A stretch of 64,000 nucleotides of DNA, taken from Nannocystis sp. Its GTDB lineage: Bacteria; Myxococcota_A; Polyangia; Nannocystales; Nannocystaceae. The stretch is taken from contig JADJRG010000013.1 in the NCBI GenBank assembly GCA_016712315.1, positions 2,702,001 through 2,766,000 of the forward strand. The letters are read 5' to 3'. Numbering within the stretch: position 1 is the first letter of the stretch; the number at the start of each line of letters is the position of its first letter. The position numbers and the translations under genes are program-made. This document shows positions 17,483 through 27,828 of the stretch, piece after piece. The notes below the pieces were generated by a model that was not told the origin of the DNA, ran no database searches, and saw only the letters and a list, made by a program, of their open reading frames with translations.

Positions 17483-18149
17483 GGTAGACCTCGGCGAGGG
17501 CGGCCCTGAGGGCGGCGCGGGCGCGGTTTAGGCGGGACTTGACGGTGCCGAGGTCGATGCCAGTGGCCTCGGCGATCTCGACGTAAGAGAGCTCGTGGTA
17601 CTCGCGCAGGAGGAAGGCGGCGCGGTGCTCGGGGCTGAGGCCGTCGATGGCCTTGGATAAGGCCGCGGCGAGGCTGCGGCGCTCGGCGTCGGCGGCGGGC
17701 GACTCGCCCCCGGGGATCGCGGCGGCGGCGTCGTCGCCGAGGAGCAGGGCGCGCTGGCGGCCGCGGCGGAGCTCGTCGATCGCGAGGTTGCTGGCGATGG
17801 TGAGGATCCAGGTGGAGAGGCGGACGCCGCGGCCGGGGTCAAAGGTGGGCAGGGCGCGGAAGATCTTCAAAAAGGTGTCTTGGGCGAGGTCTTCGACGCG
17901 GGCGCGGCCTTGCTGGCGGTGCAGCATGCGGCCGAGCAAGGCGAAGATCGGGCGCTTGTAACGATCGACGAGGGCGCGACGGGCGGCGAGATCGCCGCGT
18001 TGGGCGCGGACGAGGGTGAGCTGGTCGAGCTCAGGTTGGCGGGGCGGGGCGGCGCCCGCGGGCGGGAGCTCGGGCTCGTGCGCCGACTCGGCAGGGTCGG
18101 CCAGGGCCGGTAACGGCTCGTTCTCCGCGAGATGAAGGTGCTTGGACAT
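17469..18149 (-). CDS. ECF-type RNA polymerase sigma factor, 226 aa
   Basis: This is a sigma-70 family extracytoplasmic-function factor. Region 2 shows DLAQDTFLKIFRAL and STWILTIASNLAIDELRR, and region 4 shows EIAEATGIDLGTVKSRLNRAR, a helix-turn-helix for the -35 element. Both follow an N-terminal extension of about 40 Pro/Ala-rich residues. The ATG at 18149 is preferred, although an in-frame GTG at 18167 would add six residues and neither has a clear ribosome site. The stop lies inside the next gene, the presumed membrane anti-sigma, so sigma activity is probably released by a signal sensed outside the membrane. Target promoters cannot be read from the window. Confidence 0.9.
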   Translation of the reverse strand: MSKHLHLAENEPLPALADPAESAHEPELPPAGAAPPRQPELDQLTLVRAQRGDLAARRALVDRYKRPIFALLGRMLHRQQGRARVEDLAQDTFLKIFRALPTFDPGRGVRLSTWILTIASNLAIDELRRGRQRALLLGDDAAAAIPGGESPAADAERRSLAAALSKAIDGLSPEHRAAFLLREYHELSYVEIAEATGIDLGTVKSRLNRARAALRAALAEVYHAHQ

Positions 18150-18324
18150 GCGGACCGCGACGCTCACTTCCGGTTCTACGGCGGGTCAGGCGCCAGGTTC
18201 CATCCGAACGGTCGATCTCTGCGGCGCGTGGGCGCTGACGCGCTGGTTCGCGCGCCCTGGGCGGCGGAGCGCTCGCCCCTCGCGTGGACGCGCCCGAGGA
18301 GCGGCGGGGCGAAGGCCTCGCGAC

Positions 18325-20901
18325 CTACGCGCGACTCCCCGATTCATCGGCGCCGAGGGCGGCGTGGACGGCTCGGCTGAGGGCCTCGGGGGTGAAGGGT
18401 TTTTGGACAAAGGTCGCGCCGTCGAGGGGGAGAGACTCGCCCTGTTGGCCCCGCGGGTAGCCGCTGACGAAGATCGCGCGGAGCCGCGGGCGCTGGGCGC
18501 GGAGGCGCTCGACGAGGGCAGGGCCGGACATGTCGGGCATGACGACGTCGGAGACGATGAGGTCGATGTCAGCGTCGGCGAAGGCGCGTATGGCCTCCGT
18601 CGGGCCTTCACACTGGAGCACCTCATAGCCGGCGCGGATGAGGATCCGGGCGGCGATCGCCCGCACCAGCGGCTCGTCCTCAACGAGCAGGATCCGGCCG
18701 CGGCCAGGCTGGATCCGCAGGGCCTTCTGCGCGCGGGTGATGCCCTCGTCGCCGTCGCCCAGAGGGAGGAGGATCCGAAAGGTGGAGCCCTCGCCGAGGG
18801 TGGACTCGGCCCACACTTGACCCCCGGACTGCTCGACGAAGCCGTGGACCATGGCGAGGCCGAGGCCGGTGCCCTCTCCGGGGCCCTTGGTCGTGAAGAA
18901 GGGCTCGAAGATCCGCGAGAGGGTGGTAGGGGCCATGCCGACGCCGTCGTCGCGGACGAAGATCTCGGCGTAGCGGCCGGGGGCGAGGCCGGGGCGCTCC
19001 AGCGGGCCCTTTTGTGAGAGATCGCGGGCGCGGGTGGCGATGGTGAGGTGGCCGCCGCTCGGCATGGCGGCGCGGGCGTTGACGCAGAGGTTGATGAGGG
19101 CCTGCTCGAGCTGGCTGCGGTCGACGTGCACGGTGCCGAGATCGCGGGTGAGCTCGACGTGGAGCTCGATGTCCTCGCCGATGAGGCGACGGAGGAGCTT
19201 CTGCAGGGCGGTGATGGCCTCGGCGAGATCGACCGGGCCAGGGGTGAGGTGCTGGCGGCGGCCAAAGGCGAGCAGCTGGCGGGTGAGGTCGGCGGCGCGC
19301 TCTCCCGCGTCCGTGATCTCGGCGGTGAGCTCGCGTAGATCCGGCGGGAGGCGGTCGTCGCTCTCGAGCAAGGCGGCGCTGGTGAGCACGACTGTGAGCA
19401 CGTTGTTGAAGTCGTGGGCGACGCCGCCAGCGAGCAGGCCGAGGGACTCGAGGCGCTGCGCGGCGCGGAGCTGCTCCTCTAAGAGGTGGCGCTCGGTGAC
19501 GTCGCGCAGGATCGCGACGACCTCGCGGCTGCCGTCGTCGCGCTGGGCGAGGCGGCCGTGGACCTCGAGGTGGCGGCGGCGGCCGCTGGGCGTCAGCAGC
19601 TCCAAGATCCGCGCAGAGAGCTGCTCGCCGGCGAAGAGGCTGCTCAAGGAGCGTTGCCAGCGCCCTCGCTCCTCGGGGGCGAGGAGGTCGCCTTCGTTGA
19701 GGAGGACGCCGACGAGCTGGGGGGCGGCGCGGCCGAGCATGGCCGCCGCCGCCGGGTTACAGGTGGTGACCGCGCCGCGCTCATCAAAGGTGACGATGCC
19801 GTCGGGCGAGAGGGCGACCAGCTCGGCGTAGCGGGCTTCGCTGGCGCTCTGGAGGGCGAGGGCGCGCTCGCGCTGGTGGGCGGTCGAGAGCAGGTTGAAG
19901 AGGGTCTCGAGGAAGGGGATCTCGTCGGTGGTGAGGGGCTGGGGTCCGCGGGCCCAGGCGAGCAGGGCCGCGGGGCGATCGGCGAGGGCGGCGCTGACGA
20001 CGACGCAGCGGCTGCGACGTAGCGCCGGCAGCGGGGCCTCGTCGCCGAGCTCGAGGGCGTGGGTGCCGGGGGTCGCGAGCGCCTCGGCGAGGAAGGATGC
20101 GGGCGCTATCTCGAGCTCGACCGGCTCCGCGTCGCTGAGGCGGGCGCGCCAACGCCCGCCAGCGACCCGCTCGATGAAGGCGCAGCCGCTGATCCCGAGG
20201 GTCGGCGCGGCGCGGCGGAGGATCGAGCGGACGAGGTCGTCGAAGGAGCGCAGCGCTCGCTGGCCGAGGTGAGCGAGCACCCCCTGGCGCTGGGCCCGCG
20301 CGAGCAGGCTGCTGTGGGCGCTCTGGCTGGCGTCGATGAGCTGGTGGAGGCCCCGGGCGAAGAACCAGCCGACGCCCGCGGTCGCCAGCAGGGCGACGCT
20401 GACGCGCAAGGTCCAGAGCTCGGCCGCGGCGTTGAGGGCGGGGGAGAGCTGGCTGCGGGTGGCGAGCAGGAGGCCGATGTTGCAGGCGATGTCGATCAGG
20501 GCGAGGGCGACGCCGTGCCGCGGGCCGAGCAGCGGGCTGGCGATGACGACCGCGGGGATCATCAGGACGACGAGGGAGATCCGGGTGATCGGGTCGTGGT
20601 GGAGGGCGGCGAGCAGGAGAGGCAGGCCGTTGATCAGGGCGACGAGGGCGTAGGCGAGCCAGCGGCCGCGGCGGCGGCGCGCGAGCAGGTGGAGGAGGAG
20701 GAGGGAGACAAAGTAGAGCGCGACGACGGTGGTGGTCGCCCCGGTGAAGAGGTGCGGGCCGACCGAGAGGTAGCCGAGGCCCGCGGCCAGCGGGACCAGG
20801 AGGGCGAGCACGAGGCTGGTGAGGCGGATGAAGCGGTGCTGGACGGTCGCTTCGTCGCCGATGCCTTCGTTGGCCTGCGGGCGGAGCTCGAGCAGGCTCA
20901 T
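18325..20901 (-). CDS. membrane hybrid histidine kinase with receiver domain, 858 aa
   Basis: About six membrane helices (residues 25-190) are followed by a linker helix and a GAF-like region. A PAS domain (VALSPDGIVTFDERGAVTTCN) comes next, then HisKA with the phosphorylated His at 496 (GGVAHDFNN). The HATPase has DGVGMAP and GTGLGLAMVHGFVEQSGG, and a C-terminal receiver has the acceptor Asp at 785 (LIVSDVVMPDMSG) and Lys in FVQKPF. It should sense a membrane or cytoplasmic signal and pass phosphate within itself or to an unlinked partner, as is common in myxobacteria. The ATG at 20901 is preferred over a GTG 26 codons upstream. No cognate regulator is adjacent. Confidence 0.92.
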   Translation of the reverse strand: MSLLELRPQANEGIGDEATVQHRFIRLTSLVLALLVPLAAGLGYLSVGPHLFTGATTTVVALYFVSLLLLHLLARRRRGRWLAYALVALINGLPLLLAALHHDPITRISLVVLMIPAVVIASPLLGPRHGVALALIDIACNIGLLLATRSQLSPALNAAAELWTLRVSVALLATAGVGWFFARGLHQLIDASQSAHSSLLARAQRQGVLAHLGQRALRSFDDLVRSILRRAAPTLGISGCAFIERVAGGRWRARLSDAEPVELEIAPASFLAEALATPGTHALELGDEAPLPALRRSRCVVVSAALADRPAALLAWARGPQPLTTDEIPFLETLFNLLSTAHQRERALALQSASEARYAELVALSPDGIVTFDERGAVTTCNPAAAAMLGRAAPQLVGVLLNEGDLLAPEERGRWQRSLSSLFAGEQLSARILELLTPSGRRRHLEVHGRLAQRDDGSREVVAILRDVTERHLLEEQLRAAQRLESLGLLAGGVAHDFNNVLTVVLTSAALLESDDRLPPDLRELTAEITDAGERAADLTRQLLAFGRRQHLTPGPVDLAEAITALQKLLRRLIGEDIELHVELTRDLGTVHVDRSQLEQALINLCVNARAAMPSGGHLTIATRARDLSQKGPLERPGLAPGRYAEIFVRDDGVGMAPTTLSRIFEPFFTTKGPGEGTGLGLAMVHGFVEQSGGQVWAESTLGEGSTFRILLPLGDGDEGITRAQKALRIQPGRGRILLVEDEPLVRAIAARILIRAGYEVLQCEGPTEAIRAFADADIDLIVSDVVMPDMSGPALVERLRAQRPRLRAIFVSGYPRGQQGESLPLDGATFVQKPFTPEALSRAVHAALGADESGSRA

Positions 20902-21070
20902 CGAGACCAGCGAGGTCTCCGTGAGCCGTCGTCTGCGCTCACTGCTGGTCAGGTCGGCCAAGCGGCGGCAGCCTATCACGAGGGCTCTGATGGGCCGCTC
21001 GCGCGCGATCGAGCGCCCAGGGCCGAGCGGCGGTCAGGCCATGACCGCCTTCGGCGCTCTTGAGGGCGGC

Positions 21071-22066
<996 letters not shown>

Positions 22067-22261
22067 GGGCTCGGCTGCGGGTATACCTCAGGTGGGCCCC
22101 GGCGCGCGGGCGGGCGGCAGAGGCGGGCGCTGTTTTGAACGGTGAGTGATGTGAAAAATGCCGCGCGTTGACGGGGCTTGGGCGCTGGTCCACAGTTCCA
22201 GCCGCTCTTCGTCGCGTTTCAACACGCGAGCAAAATTACAAAGAAAACCGGAGAATGTTCG

Positions 22262-23431
22262 ATGGCGAGCTTTAACGAGATCCTCGGCCAGGTGAAGCAG
22301 ACGATCCGCGAGGTGTCGGTGGACGAGACGCGGGCGCGGGCGAAGGGCGAGGGCGGCGCGGCGCCGGTGCTCATCGATGTGCGCGAGCGCGATGAGTACG
22401 AGCAGGGGTTCATCCCGCAGGCGCAGTGGGTGCCGCGCGGCTTCCTCGAGCTGAAGATCGAGGACCTGGTGCCGGAGCGCGAGCGCGAGGTGATCCTTTA
22501 TTGCGCCGGCGGGACGCGCTCCGCCTTGGCGGCGCGCTCGCTGCGGGAGCTGGGCTACACCAACGTGGCCTCGCTGGCCGGGGGCTTCCGCGCGTGGAAG
22601 AACGCGGGCCTGGCGTTCGATCGACCGCGTACCCTCAGCCCCGAGCAGGTGAAGCGCTACAGCCGACACATCATGCTGCCCGAGGTCGGTGAGGCGGGGC
22701 AGGGCAAGCTGCTCGACGCGAAGGTGCTGTGCTTAGGGGCAGGTGGGTTGGGCTCGCCGTCGGCGCTGTACTTGGCGGCGGCGGGGGTGGGGACGATCGG
22801 GATCGTCGACGACGACGTGGTCGACGAGTCGAACCTCCAGCGGCAGGTGCTGCACAACCTCGAGCGCCTCGGCATGCCGAAGGTGGAGAGCGCGCGCAAG
22901 ACGCTGCAGCTGCTCAACCCAGACGTGAAGGTGGTCGGCCACCAGACGCGGCTGACCAGCGAGAACATCCTGGAGATCCTGGCGGGTTATGACCTGGTGG
23001 TCGACGGCGCGGATAATTTCCCGACCCGCTATCTGCTCAACGACGCGGCGCTGAAGCTGGGTAAGCCGGTGGTGCACGCGTCGATCTTCCGCTTCGAAGG
23101 GCAACTGACGACCTTCTTGCCGGACCAGGGGCCGTGCTACCGCTGCTTGTACCCGGATCCGCCGCCGCCCGGCATGGCGCCGAGCTGCCAAGAGGCGGGG
23201 GTGTTGGGGGTGCTGCCTGGGATCGTCGGCTGCTTGCAGGCGAATGAGGCGATCAAGCTGATCTTGGGCGCGGGGCAGAGCCTGTCGGGGCGGCTCCTGG
23301 TCTTCGACGCGCTGGGGACGAAGTTCCGGACGCTGAAGCTGCGCAAGGATCCGGAGTGCAGGGTGTGCTCGAAGTCGCCCGCGGAGATCGAGCTGATCGA
23401 TTATGAGGCGTTCTGCGCGATCGGTAGCTGA
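22262..23431 (+). CDS. rhodanese-MoeB/ThiF fusion (sulfur-carrier adenylyltransferase), 389 aa
   Basis: Residues about 10-120 form a rhodanese domain with active-site C81 in YCAGGTRSA, able to carry a persulfide. Residues about 130-389 are an E1-like ThiF/MoeB adenylyltransferase: RYSRHIMLPEVG, ATP-binding GAGGLGSPSALYL, DGADNFPTRYLLND and SIFRFEGQ. Two zinc CxxC pairs are present (CYRC and CRVC), as is the catalytic-type SCQEAGVLG. The pair would activate the C-terminus of a ThiS/MoaD-like carrier and supply sulfur for molybdopterin, thiamine, Cys or thio-tRNA. In the best-known fusions (MoeZ, Uba4/MOCS3) the rhodanese is C-terminal, so this order is reversed. The ATG at 22262 has GGAGAA upstream. 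No carrier-protein gene is adjacent. Confidence 0.9.
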   Translation: MASFNEILGQVKQTIREVSVDETRARAKGEGGAAPVLIDVRERDEYEQGFIPQAQWVPRGFLELKIEDLVPEREREVILYCAGGTRSALAARSLRELGYTNVASLAGGFRAWKNAGLAFDRPRTLSPEQVKRYSRHIMLPEVGEAGQGKLLDAKVLCLGAGGLGSPSALYLAAAGVGTIGIVDDDVVDESNLQRQVLHNLERLGMPKVESARKTLQLLNPDVKVVGHQTRLTSENILEILAGYDLVVDGADNFPTRYLLNDAALKLGKPVVHASIFRFEGQLTTFLPDQGPCYRCLYPDPPPPGMAPSCQEAGVLGVLPGIVGCLQANEAIKLILGAGQSLSGRLLVFDALGTKFRTLKLRKDPECRVCSKSPAEIELIDYEAFCAIGS

Positions 23432-23451
23432 GCGCTGAGCGCGATCCTGGT

Positions 23452-23493
23452 GCCACGCGTGGGGCCCGAGCGGCGCCGCGCGTGGCGCTCTCT
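23452..23493 (+). terminator. possible terminator hairpin after the rhodanese-MoeB gene
   Basis: GCCACGCG at 23452-23459 pairs with CGCGTGGC at 23479-23486 around a 19-base GC-rich loop, 20 bases after the stop, followed by GCTCTCTTT. The T tract is weak, so factor-independent termination is only possible. Nothing else is seen in the remaining 210 bases before the next gene. Confidence 0.4.
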
Positions 23494-23706
23494 TTCCTCC
23501 TAAAACTCGCTGATCGCGGGGTCATGGCGCCCGCGTCGGAGCAGAGGTGTGCGGCGCGGCGGCGTTGTCGTGTGAGGTGTCACGAGGGCGAGGTCGGCGG
23601 TCAACTTCGCAGATTCTTCGCTGAATAAGGCCGTTGGCACGGCGCATGCTCTTGCCATGCTCGCTCGCCAAGAGCGACGGCGCGTCGGCGCCAGGAGCCC
23701 AACACT

Positions 23707-25908
23707 ATGCGTACCCATCGACTGACTTCGCTCTCCCTCCTCACTCTTCTAGGCCTCAGCGCGGCCGCCTGTACGATCCGCCCCGAGCCCGATCCCGATC
23801 CCAAGGATCTGGTCCCCCGAACCCTCTACGCCTTCGAGTCCTGCGACGACCTGCTCGGCTACGCCAAGGAGAACGCGAAGGAGGCGCTGGACGAGTACGG
23901 GTACTTCTATGGCGGCGGCGGCTGGGGCGCCGAGGATGACCTGGACGGCGGAGCGACCGGCGCCGAGAGCGGCGGCGACGGCGGCGACAGCGGCGGCGAG
24001 CCCCAAGAGCCGGGGATCGACTACTCCGGCACGAACGTGCAAGAGCTGGGGATCGACGAGCCCGACCTGGTGAAGACCGACGGCGAGCGGATCGTCGCGC
24101 TCGCCGAGGGCAAGCTGCACTACGTCGATACGACCGGCTCGGAGCCGATGCTGCGCTCGTCGCTCGAGCTCGGCGATCTGTGGGGCAGCGAGATGTTCTT
24201 GTACGAGGACAAGGCGCTGATCTTCCAGCGCCTGTACTACTGGGAGGGCCAGGCGCTGCCGGCGGACGTGCAGGCGTGGATGAACGGCGAGTACGGGGCG
24301 ATCACGCGGATCACCGAGATCGACCTGTCGAACCCCGACGCGCTGAAGGTGGTAGGCAACCTCTATATCCGCGGCGACTACGTCAGCGCGCGCCTGTTCG
24401 ACAGCACCTCGCGGATCGTGCTCCAGTCGTTCCCGACCGGGCTGGCCTTTAAGTCGCCCTGGGAGTTCATTGAGGAGCTGATCACCGACAACCCCGACTT
24501 CAAGTGGCCAGAGACGCAGGCGGAGTGGGACGCGCTCTACGCGGCCGCGCAGGCGCAGTCGAAGCTGCATAACAGCGGCGTGATCGACGAGTCGACGGTC
24601 GAGAACTGGCTGCCGCAGTACTTCTTCCAGGACGTCGCGGGCGGCGGCGTGGGCGACAGCAGCGGGCTGCTCTACGACTGCGTGGACGCCATGCACCCAG
24701 GCACCTACTCGGGCCTGGGGGTGACCTCGGTGCTGTCGGTGGACCTCGAGAAGGGGCTCTCTCCTGAGGGCGGGATCGGGGTGTTCGCGGAGGGCTCGAT
24801 CGTCTACGCGTCGGCGCAGAACCTCTACGTGGCGACCCAGCCGTGGTTCGGCCAGCTCTGGGGCGGCGACGGCGGCATCGACGGCGGCGGCATCGACGTC
24901 GAGCCGGAGCCGATCCCGGACGGCGGCGATCCGAACACCTCGGTGTCGACGAGCGCTTCGCCGGGCGGCGCGGGCGCGCCGGCCCCGGACGCGGATCTGC
25001 CGGCGAAGTTCCGCGCCGACGAGGAGGCGGGCGCGCTGAGCTTCGTGCACAAGTTCGAGCTGCCGGCCGGCGAGAAGGCGGTGTACCGGGCCTCAGGTGA
25101 GGTGCGCGGGCGCATGCTGAACCAGTGGGCGATGTCGGAGCACCTGGGCGACCTGCGGGTGGCGACGACCGACCAGAGCGGCTGGGACACGAGCACCTCG
25201 GAGAGCTTCGTCTCGGTGCTGCGCGAGGAGGCGGGCGAGCTGGTGCAGATCGGCCAGGTCGGCGGGCTCGGCGCGGGCGAGGAGATCAAGTCGGTGCGCT
25301 ACATCCGCGACGTCGCGTACGTGGTGACCTTCCGCCAGACAGACCCGCTGTACACGGTGGACCTGAAGGACCCGAGCAACCCGAAGGTCGCGGGCGAGCT
25401 GAAGATCAACGGCTACTCGGCGTACCTGCACCCGCTCAGCGACACCCACCTGATCGGCGTCGGCTACGACGGCACCGACGAGGGGCAGCTGCTCGGCGTG
25501 CAGATCTCGCTCTTCGACGTGAGCGACCTGGCGAACCCGATCCGCACGCATCAGCACGCGCTCGGCGACTTCGGCTCGACCGAGGTGGCGTTCGACCACA
25601 AGGCGTTCCTCTACTGGGATCCGACCGACCTGGCGGTGTTCCCGGTGCAGGCCTACTCGTGGAACGAGGAGGATTTTACGGAGAGCTACTTCTTCGGGGC
25701 GGTCGCCTACACGGTCGACGCCGGGGCCGGGATCGAGCTGGTCGGGCAGATCACCCACATGGTCGATCCGCAGGACCCGTGGCAGAACGGCGACCCGGCG
25801 CTGCGCCGCTCGCTGGTGATCGGCTCGCGCCTGTACACGGTCTCGGACAGCGGCCTGAAGGCGTCGGACCTGGGCACCCTCGCCGACGTGAAGTGGCTCG
25901 ACTGGTGA
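23707..25908 (+). CDS. beta-propeller domain lipoprotein (PF09826-like), 733 aa
   Basis: A lipoprotein signal ends LSAAACTIR. An acidic Gly/Asp-rich stretch (about 70-100) precedes a region reading TNVQELGIDEPDLVKTDGER, the hallmark of the secreted beta-propeller family PF09826. Propeller repeats follow, such as LHYVDTTG, ITEIDLSNPDALKVVG, LYTVDLKDPSNPKVAGELK and SLFDVSDLANPIRTH. A Gly/Asp/Pro-rich insertion lies at about 378-430 and probably forms a surface loop. The role is unknown; propellers of this kind bind proteins or glycans at the cell surface. It is transcribed alone, 63 bases before the GT39-like gene. Confidence 0.85.
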   Translation: MRTHRLTSLSLLTLLGLSAAACTIRPEPDPDPKDLVPRTLYAFESCDDLLGYAKENAKEALDEYGYFYGGGGWGAEDDLDGGATGAESGGDGGDSGGEPQEPGIDYSGTNVQELGIDEPDLVKTDGERIVALAEGKLHYVDTTGSEPMLRSSLELGDLWGSEMFLYEDKALIFQRLYYWEGQALPADVQAWMNGEYGAITRITEIDLSNPDALKVVGNLYIRGDYVSARLFDSTSRIVLQSFPTGLAFKSPWEFIEELITDNPDFKWPETQAEWDALYAAAQAQSKLHNSGVIDESTVENWLPQYFFQDVAGGGVGDSSGLLYDCVDAMHPGTYSGLGVTSVLSVDLEKGLSPEGGIGVFAEGSIVYASAQNLYVATQPWFGQLWGGDGGIDGGGIDVEPEPIPDGGDPNTSVSTSASPGGAGAPAPDADLPAKFRADEEAGALSFVHKFELPAGEKAVYRASGEVRGRMLNQWAMSEHLGDLRVATTDQSGWDTSTSESFVSVLREEAGELVQIGQVGGLGAGEEIKSVRYIRDVAYVVTFRQTDPLYTVDLKDPSNPKVAGELKINGYSAYLHPLSDTHLIGVGYDGTDEGQLLGVQISLFDVSDLANPIRTHQHALGDFGSTEVAFDHKAFLYWDPTDLAVFPVQAYSWNEEDFTESYFFGAVAYTVDAGAGIELVGQITHMVDPQDPWQNGDPALRRSLVIGSRLYTVSDSGLKASDLGTLADVKWLDW

Positions 25909-25971
25909 GCTGAGGCGCGGACCTTCGCGCCCGTGAATGGGGCGTAATAACGCGGCGGTGAGGACCCAAGG

Positions 25972-27396
25972 GTGGGCTCGCCGCCGCGGCTTCGTGATAC
26001 ATTCCCGACCCCCAAAGGCCCCCTGGCATTGTCTACGCCCGCCCTACCGTTCAGCCAACGCGCGCTCGCGTGGCTCCACCGCAACCGCTGGCTGATCGTG
26101 ATCACGCTCGCCGCGTTGATCGTCCGCCTCCACTGGAACCTCGAGGTCCACCCGATCGGCGACTACATCGGCTCGGACATGAAGGGCTACGACACCCGCG
26201 CGAACCAGCTCTTGGACGACGCGTCGGTGAAGCGGGAGTACCACGCGTTCTTCCCCTACGGGACCCACTTCGTGGTCGCGGCGATCAAGATGATCTTCGG
26301 CCGCGATAACTACCCCGCGATCGCGGCGGTGTACGCGCTGATGGGCGCGCTGGTGGTCGCGTTCAGCTACCTGATCGCGCGGCGGGTGTCGAAGCGGGCC
26401 TGGGTGCCGCCGCTGGTCGGGCTGATCCTGGTCTGCTACTACCCGCTGATCTCGCTGGGCGGCTACATGCTCAGCGAGATCCCGATGGCGACGTTCTTGA
26501 CGCTGGCGACGCTGGGGCTGCTGCGCCTGGCCGAGCACGGTAGGGCGCGCGACGCGTGGCTGGCGGGGATCGCGGTGGCGATCGCGACGGCGATGCGGCC
26601 GCAGGCGCTGGTGTCGGTGGCGTTCTTCGCGGTGGCGTGGCTGTTCTTCCGCAAGAGCGCGCTGGCGAAGGTGAAGCTGTACCACCTGCTCTACGCGGGG
26701 CTGCCGCTGCTGGCGGTGCTGGCGTTCTCCGCGGCGCGCTTCCACCACCACACGGGCCGCTACGGGCTGGTGAGCGAGAACGGCACCTTTAATCAGGTGT
26801 TCGGCCACTGCCACACGAAGATGATCACGGCGAAGGGCAAGAGCACGATCAAGTTCGGCCCGCCGCCGCTGATCCAGCTCGAGCGGCGCGCGCAGAAGTA
26901 CCCGGACGCGTTCGTCAAGCTGGACCCGGCGATCTCGGCGGAGATCGAATTCAAGGGCTACATCGCCGACGAGCAGAAGCTGCGCGGGCTGCTCCGCCAG
27001 TGCTGGAAGAACAAGGGGCTAGCGGGGCAGATCAAGTACACGACGATCAACGTGATCCTGCTGGTCGCGCACAACACGATGTGGCCCGACTCAGGGCGGC
27101 CGCAGTGGCGCGAGATCGCCAAGGAGTGGGGCAAGGCGCACCTGATCTTGTTGACCCTGCCCTGCTTCTTCGGGCTCTTTACGGTGTTCTCGCGGCGGAC
27201 GGTCGCGCGCCACGGGATCCTGGCGCTGCACGTCTGGGCGCTGCTGGTGACGGCGGCGCTGTACTTCGGCGACACGCGGCTGCGCTGCCCTTACGACCCG
27301 TTCATCGTGATCCTGGCGATCGAGGTGTACGCGGTCGGCGGGGCGTGGCTGCTGGCGCGGCTGCGCGGGCGGTCCGCGGTGAAGAGCGCCGGCTGA
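25972..27396 (+). CDS. glycosyltransferase family 39-like (GT-C) membrane protein, 474 aa
   Basis: The protein has about ten membrane helices and an early loop containing DYIGSDMKGYDTRANQLL, matching the acidic first periplasmic loop of GT-C enzymes such as ArnT and protein mannosyltransferases. Those enzymes move sugars from lipid-phosphate donors to proteins or lipids outside the membrane. A periplasmic segment at about 265-345 contains CHTKMITAKGKST and many charges. The GTG at 25972 has GTGAGGA seven bases before it; a TTG at 26029 is an alternative. YkgJ follows four bases after the stop, suggesting one operon. The donor and acceptor are unknown. Confidence 0.78.
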   Translation: MGSPPRLRDTFPTPKGPLALSTPALPFSQRALAWLHRNRWLIVITLAALIVRLHWNLEVHPIGDYIGSDMKGYDTRANQLLDDASVKREYHAFFPYGTHFVVAAIKMIFGRDNYPAIAAVYALMGALVVAFSYLIARRVSKRAWVPPLVGLILVCYYPLISLGGYMLSEIPMATFLTLATLGLLRLAEHGRARDAWLAGIAVAIATAMRPQALVSVAFFAVAWLFFRKSALAKVKLYHLLYAGLPLLAVLAFSAARFHHHTGRYGLVSENGTFNQVFGHCHTKMITAKGKSTIKFGPPPLIQLERRAQKYPDAFVKLDPAISAEIEFKGYIADEQKLRGLLRQCWKNKGLAGQIKYTTINVILLVAHNTMWPDSGRPQWREIAKEWGKAHLILLTLPCFFGLFTVFSRRTVARHGILALHVWALLVTAALYFGDTRLRCPYDPFIVILAIEVYAVGGAWLLARLRGRSAVKSAG

Positions 27397-27399
27397 GCG

Positions 27400-27783
27400 A
27401 TGCGGCGCGCACACTACCGGGTCGGTCCGATCACGCAGGCGGAGTGCATGCGCTGCGGCGCTTGCTGCCAGAACCCGCCGCAGAACCGCGCAGAGGGCTT
27501 TTTGACGTACATCGAGGTGTCACCGCGGGATGCGATCCTGAAGCAGCCGGCGCTGGTCCGGCGCTTCGTGGTGGCGGGCGAGGACGGGGCGCCGCACCTG
27601 CGGCTGGACGCGGATGGGCGCTGCCTGGCGCTGCGCGGGCGGATCGGGGGTCATGTGAAGTGCTCGATCTACGCGGAGCGGCCGACGGCGTGCCGGCGGG
27701 TGCAGCCGGACAGCGCCGAGTGTCGGCGCGCTCGAGCGGCGTTCGCCATGGACCCGCCGGAGGAGGACGCAGAGGCGGGCTGA
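27400..27783 (+). CDS. YkgJ-family cysteine-cluster protein, 127 aa
   Basis: The N-terminal cluster CMRCGACC (C16, C19, C22, C23), followed by Cys residues in GRCLALRG, VKCSIYAERPTACRRV and SAEC, is the YkgJ pattern, thought to bind zinc or an iron-sulfur centre. Length is normal. Some members are linked to modification or metal handling, but no reaction is established. The ATG lies four bases after the GT39-like stop, so the two are probably cotranscribed with DUF2804 downstream. Confidence 0.85.
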   Translation: MRRAHYRVGPITQAECMRCGACCQNPPQNRAEGFLTYIEVSPRDAILKQPALVRRFVVAGEDGAPHLRLDADGRCLALRGRIGGHVKCSIYAERPTACRRVQPDSAECRRARAAFAMDPPEEDAEAG

Positions 27784-27828
27784 GCGCGGGCTTGTCAGGG
27801 TGGTTCGGGCGGGAGATCCTGGGCGGCG

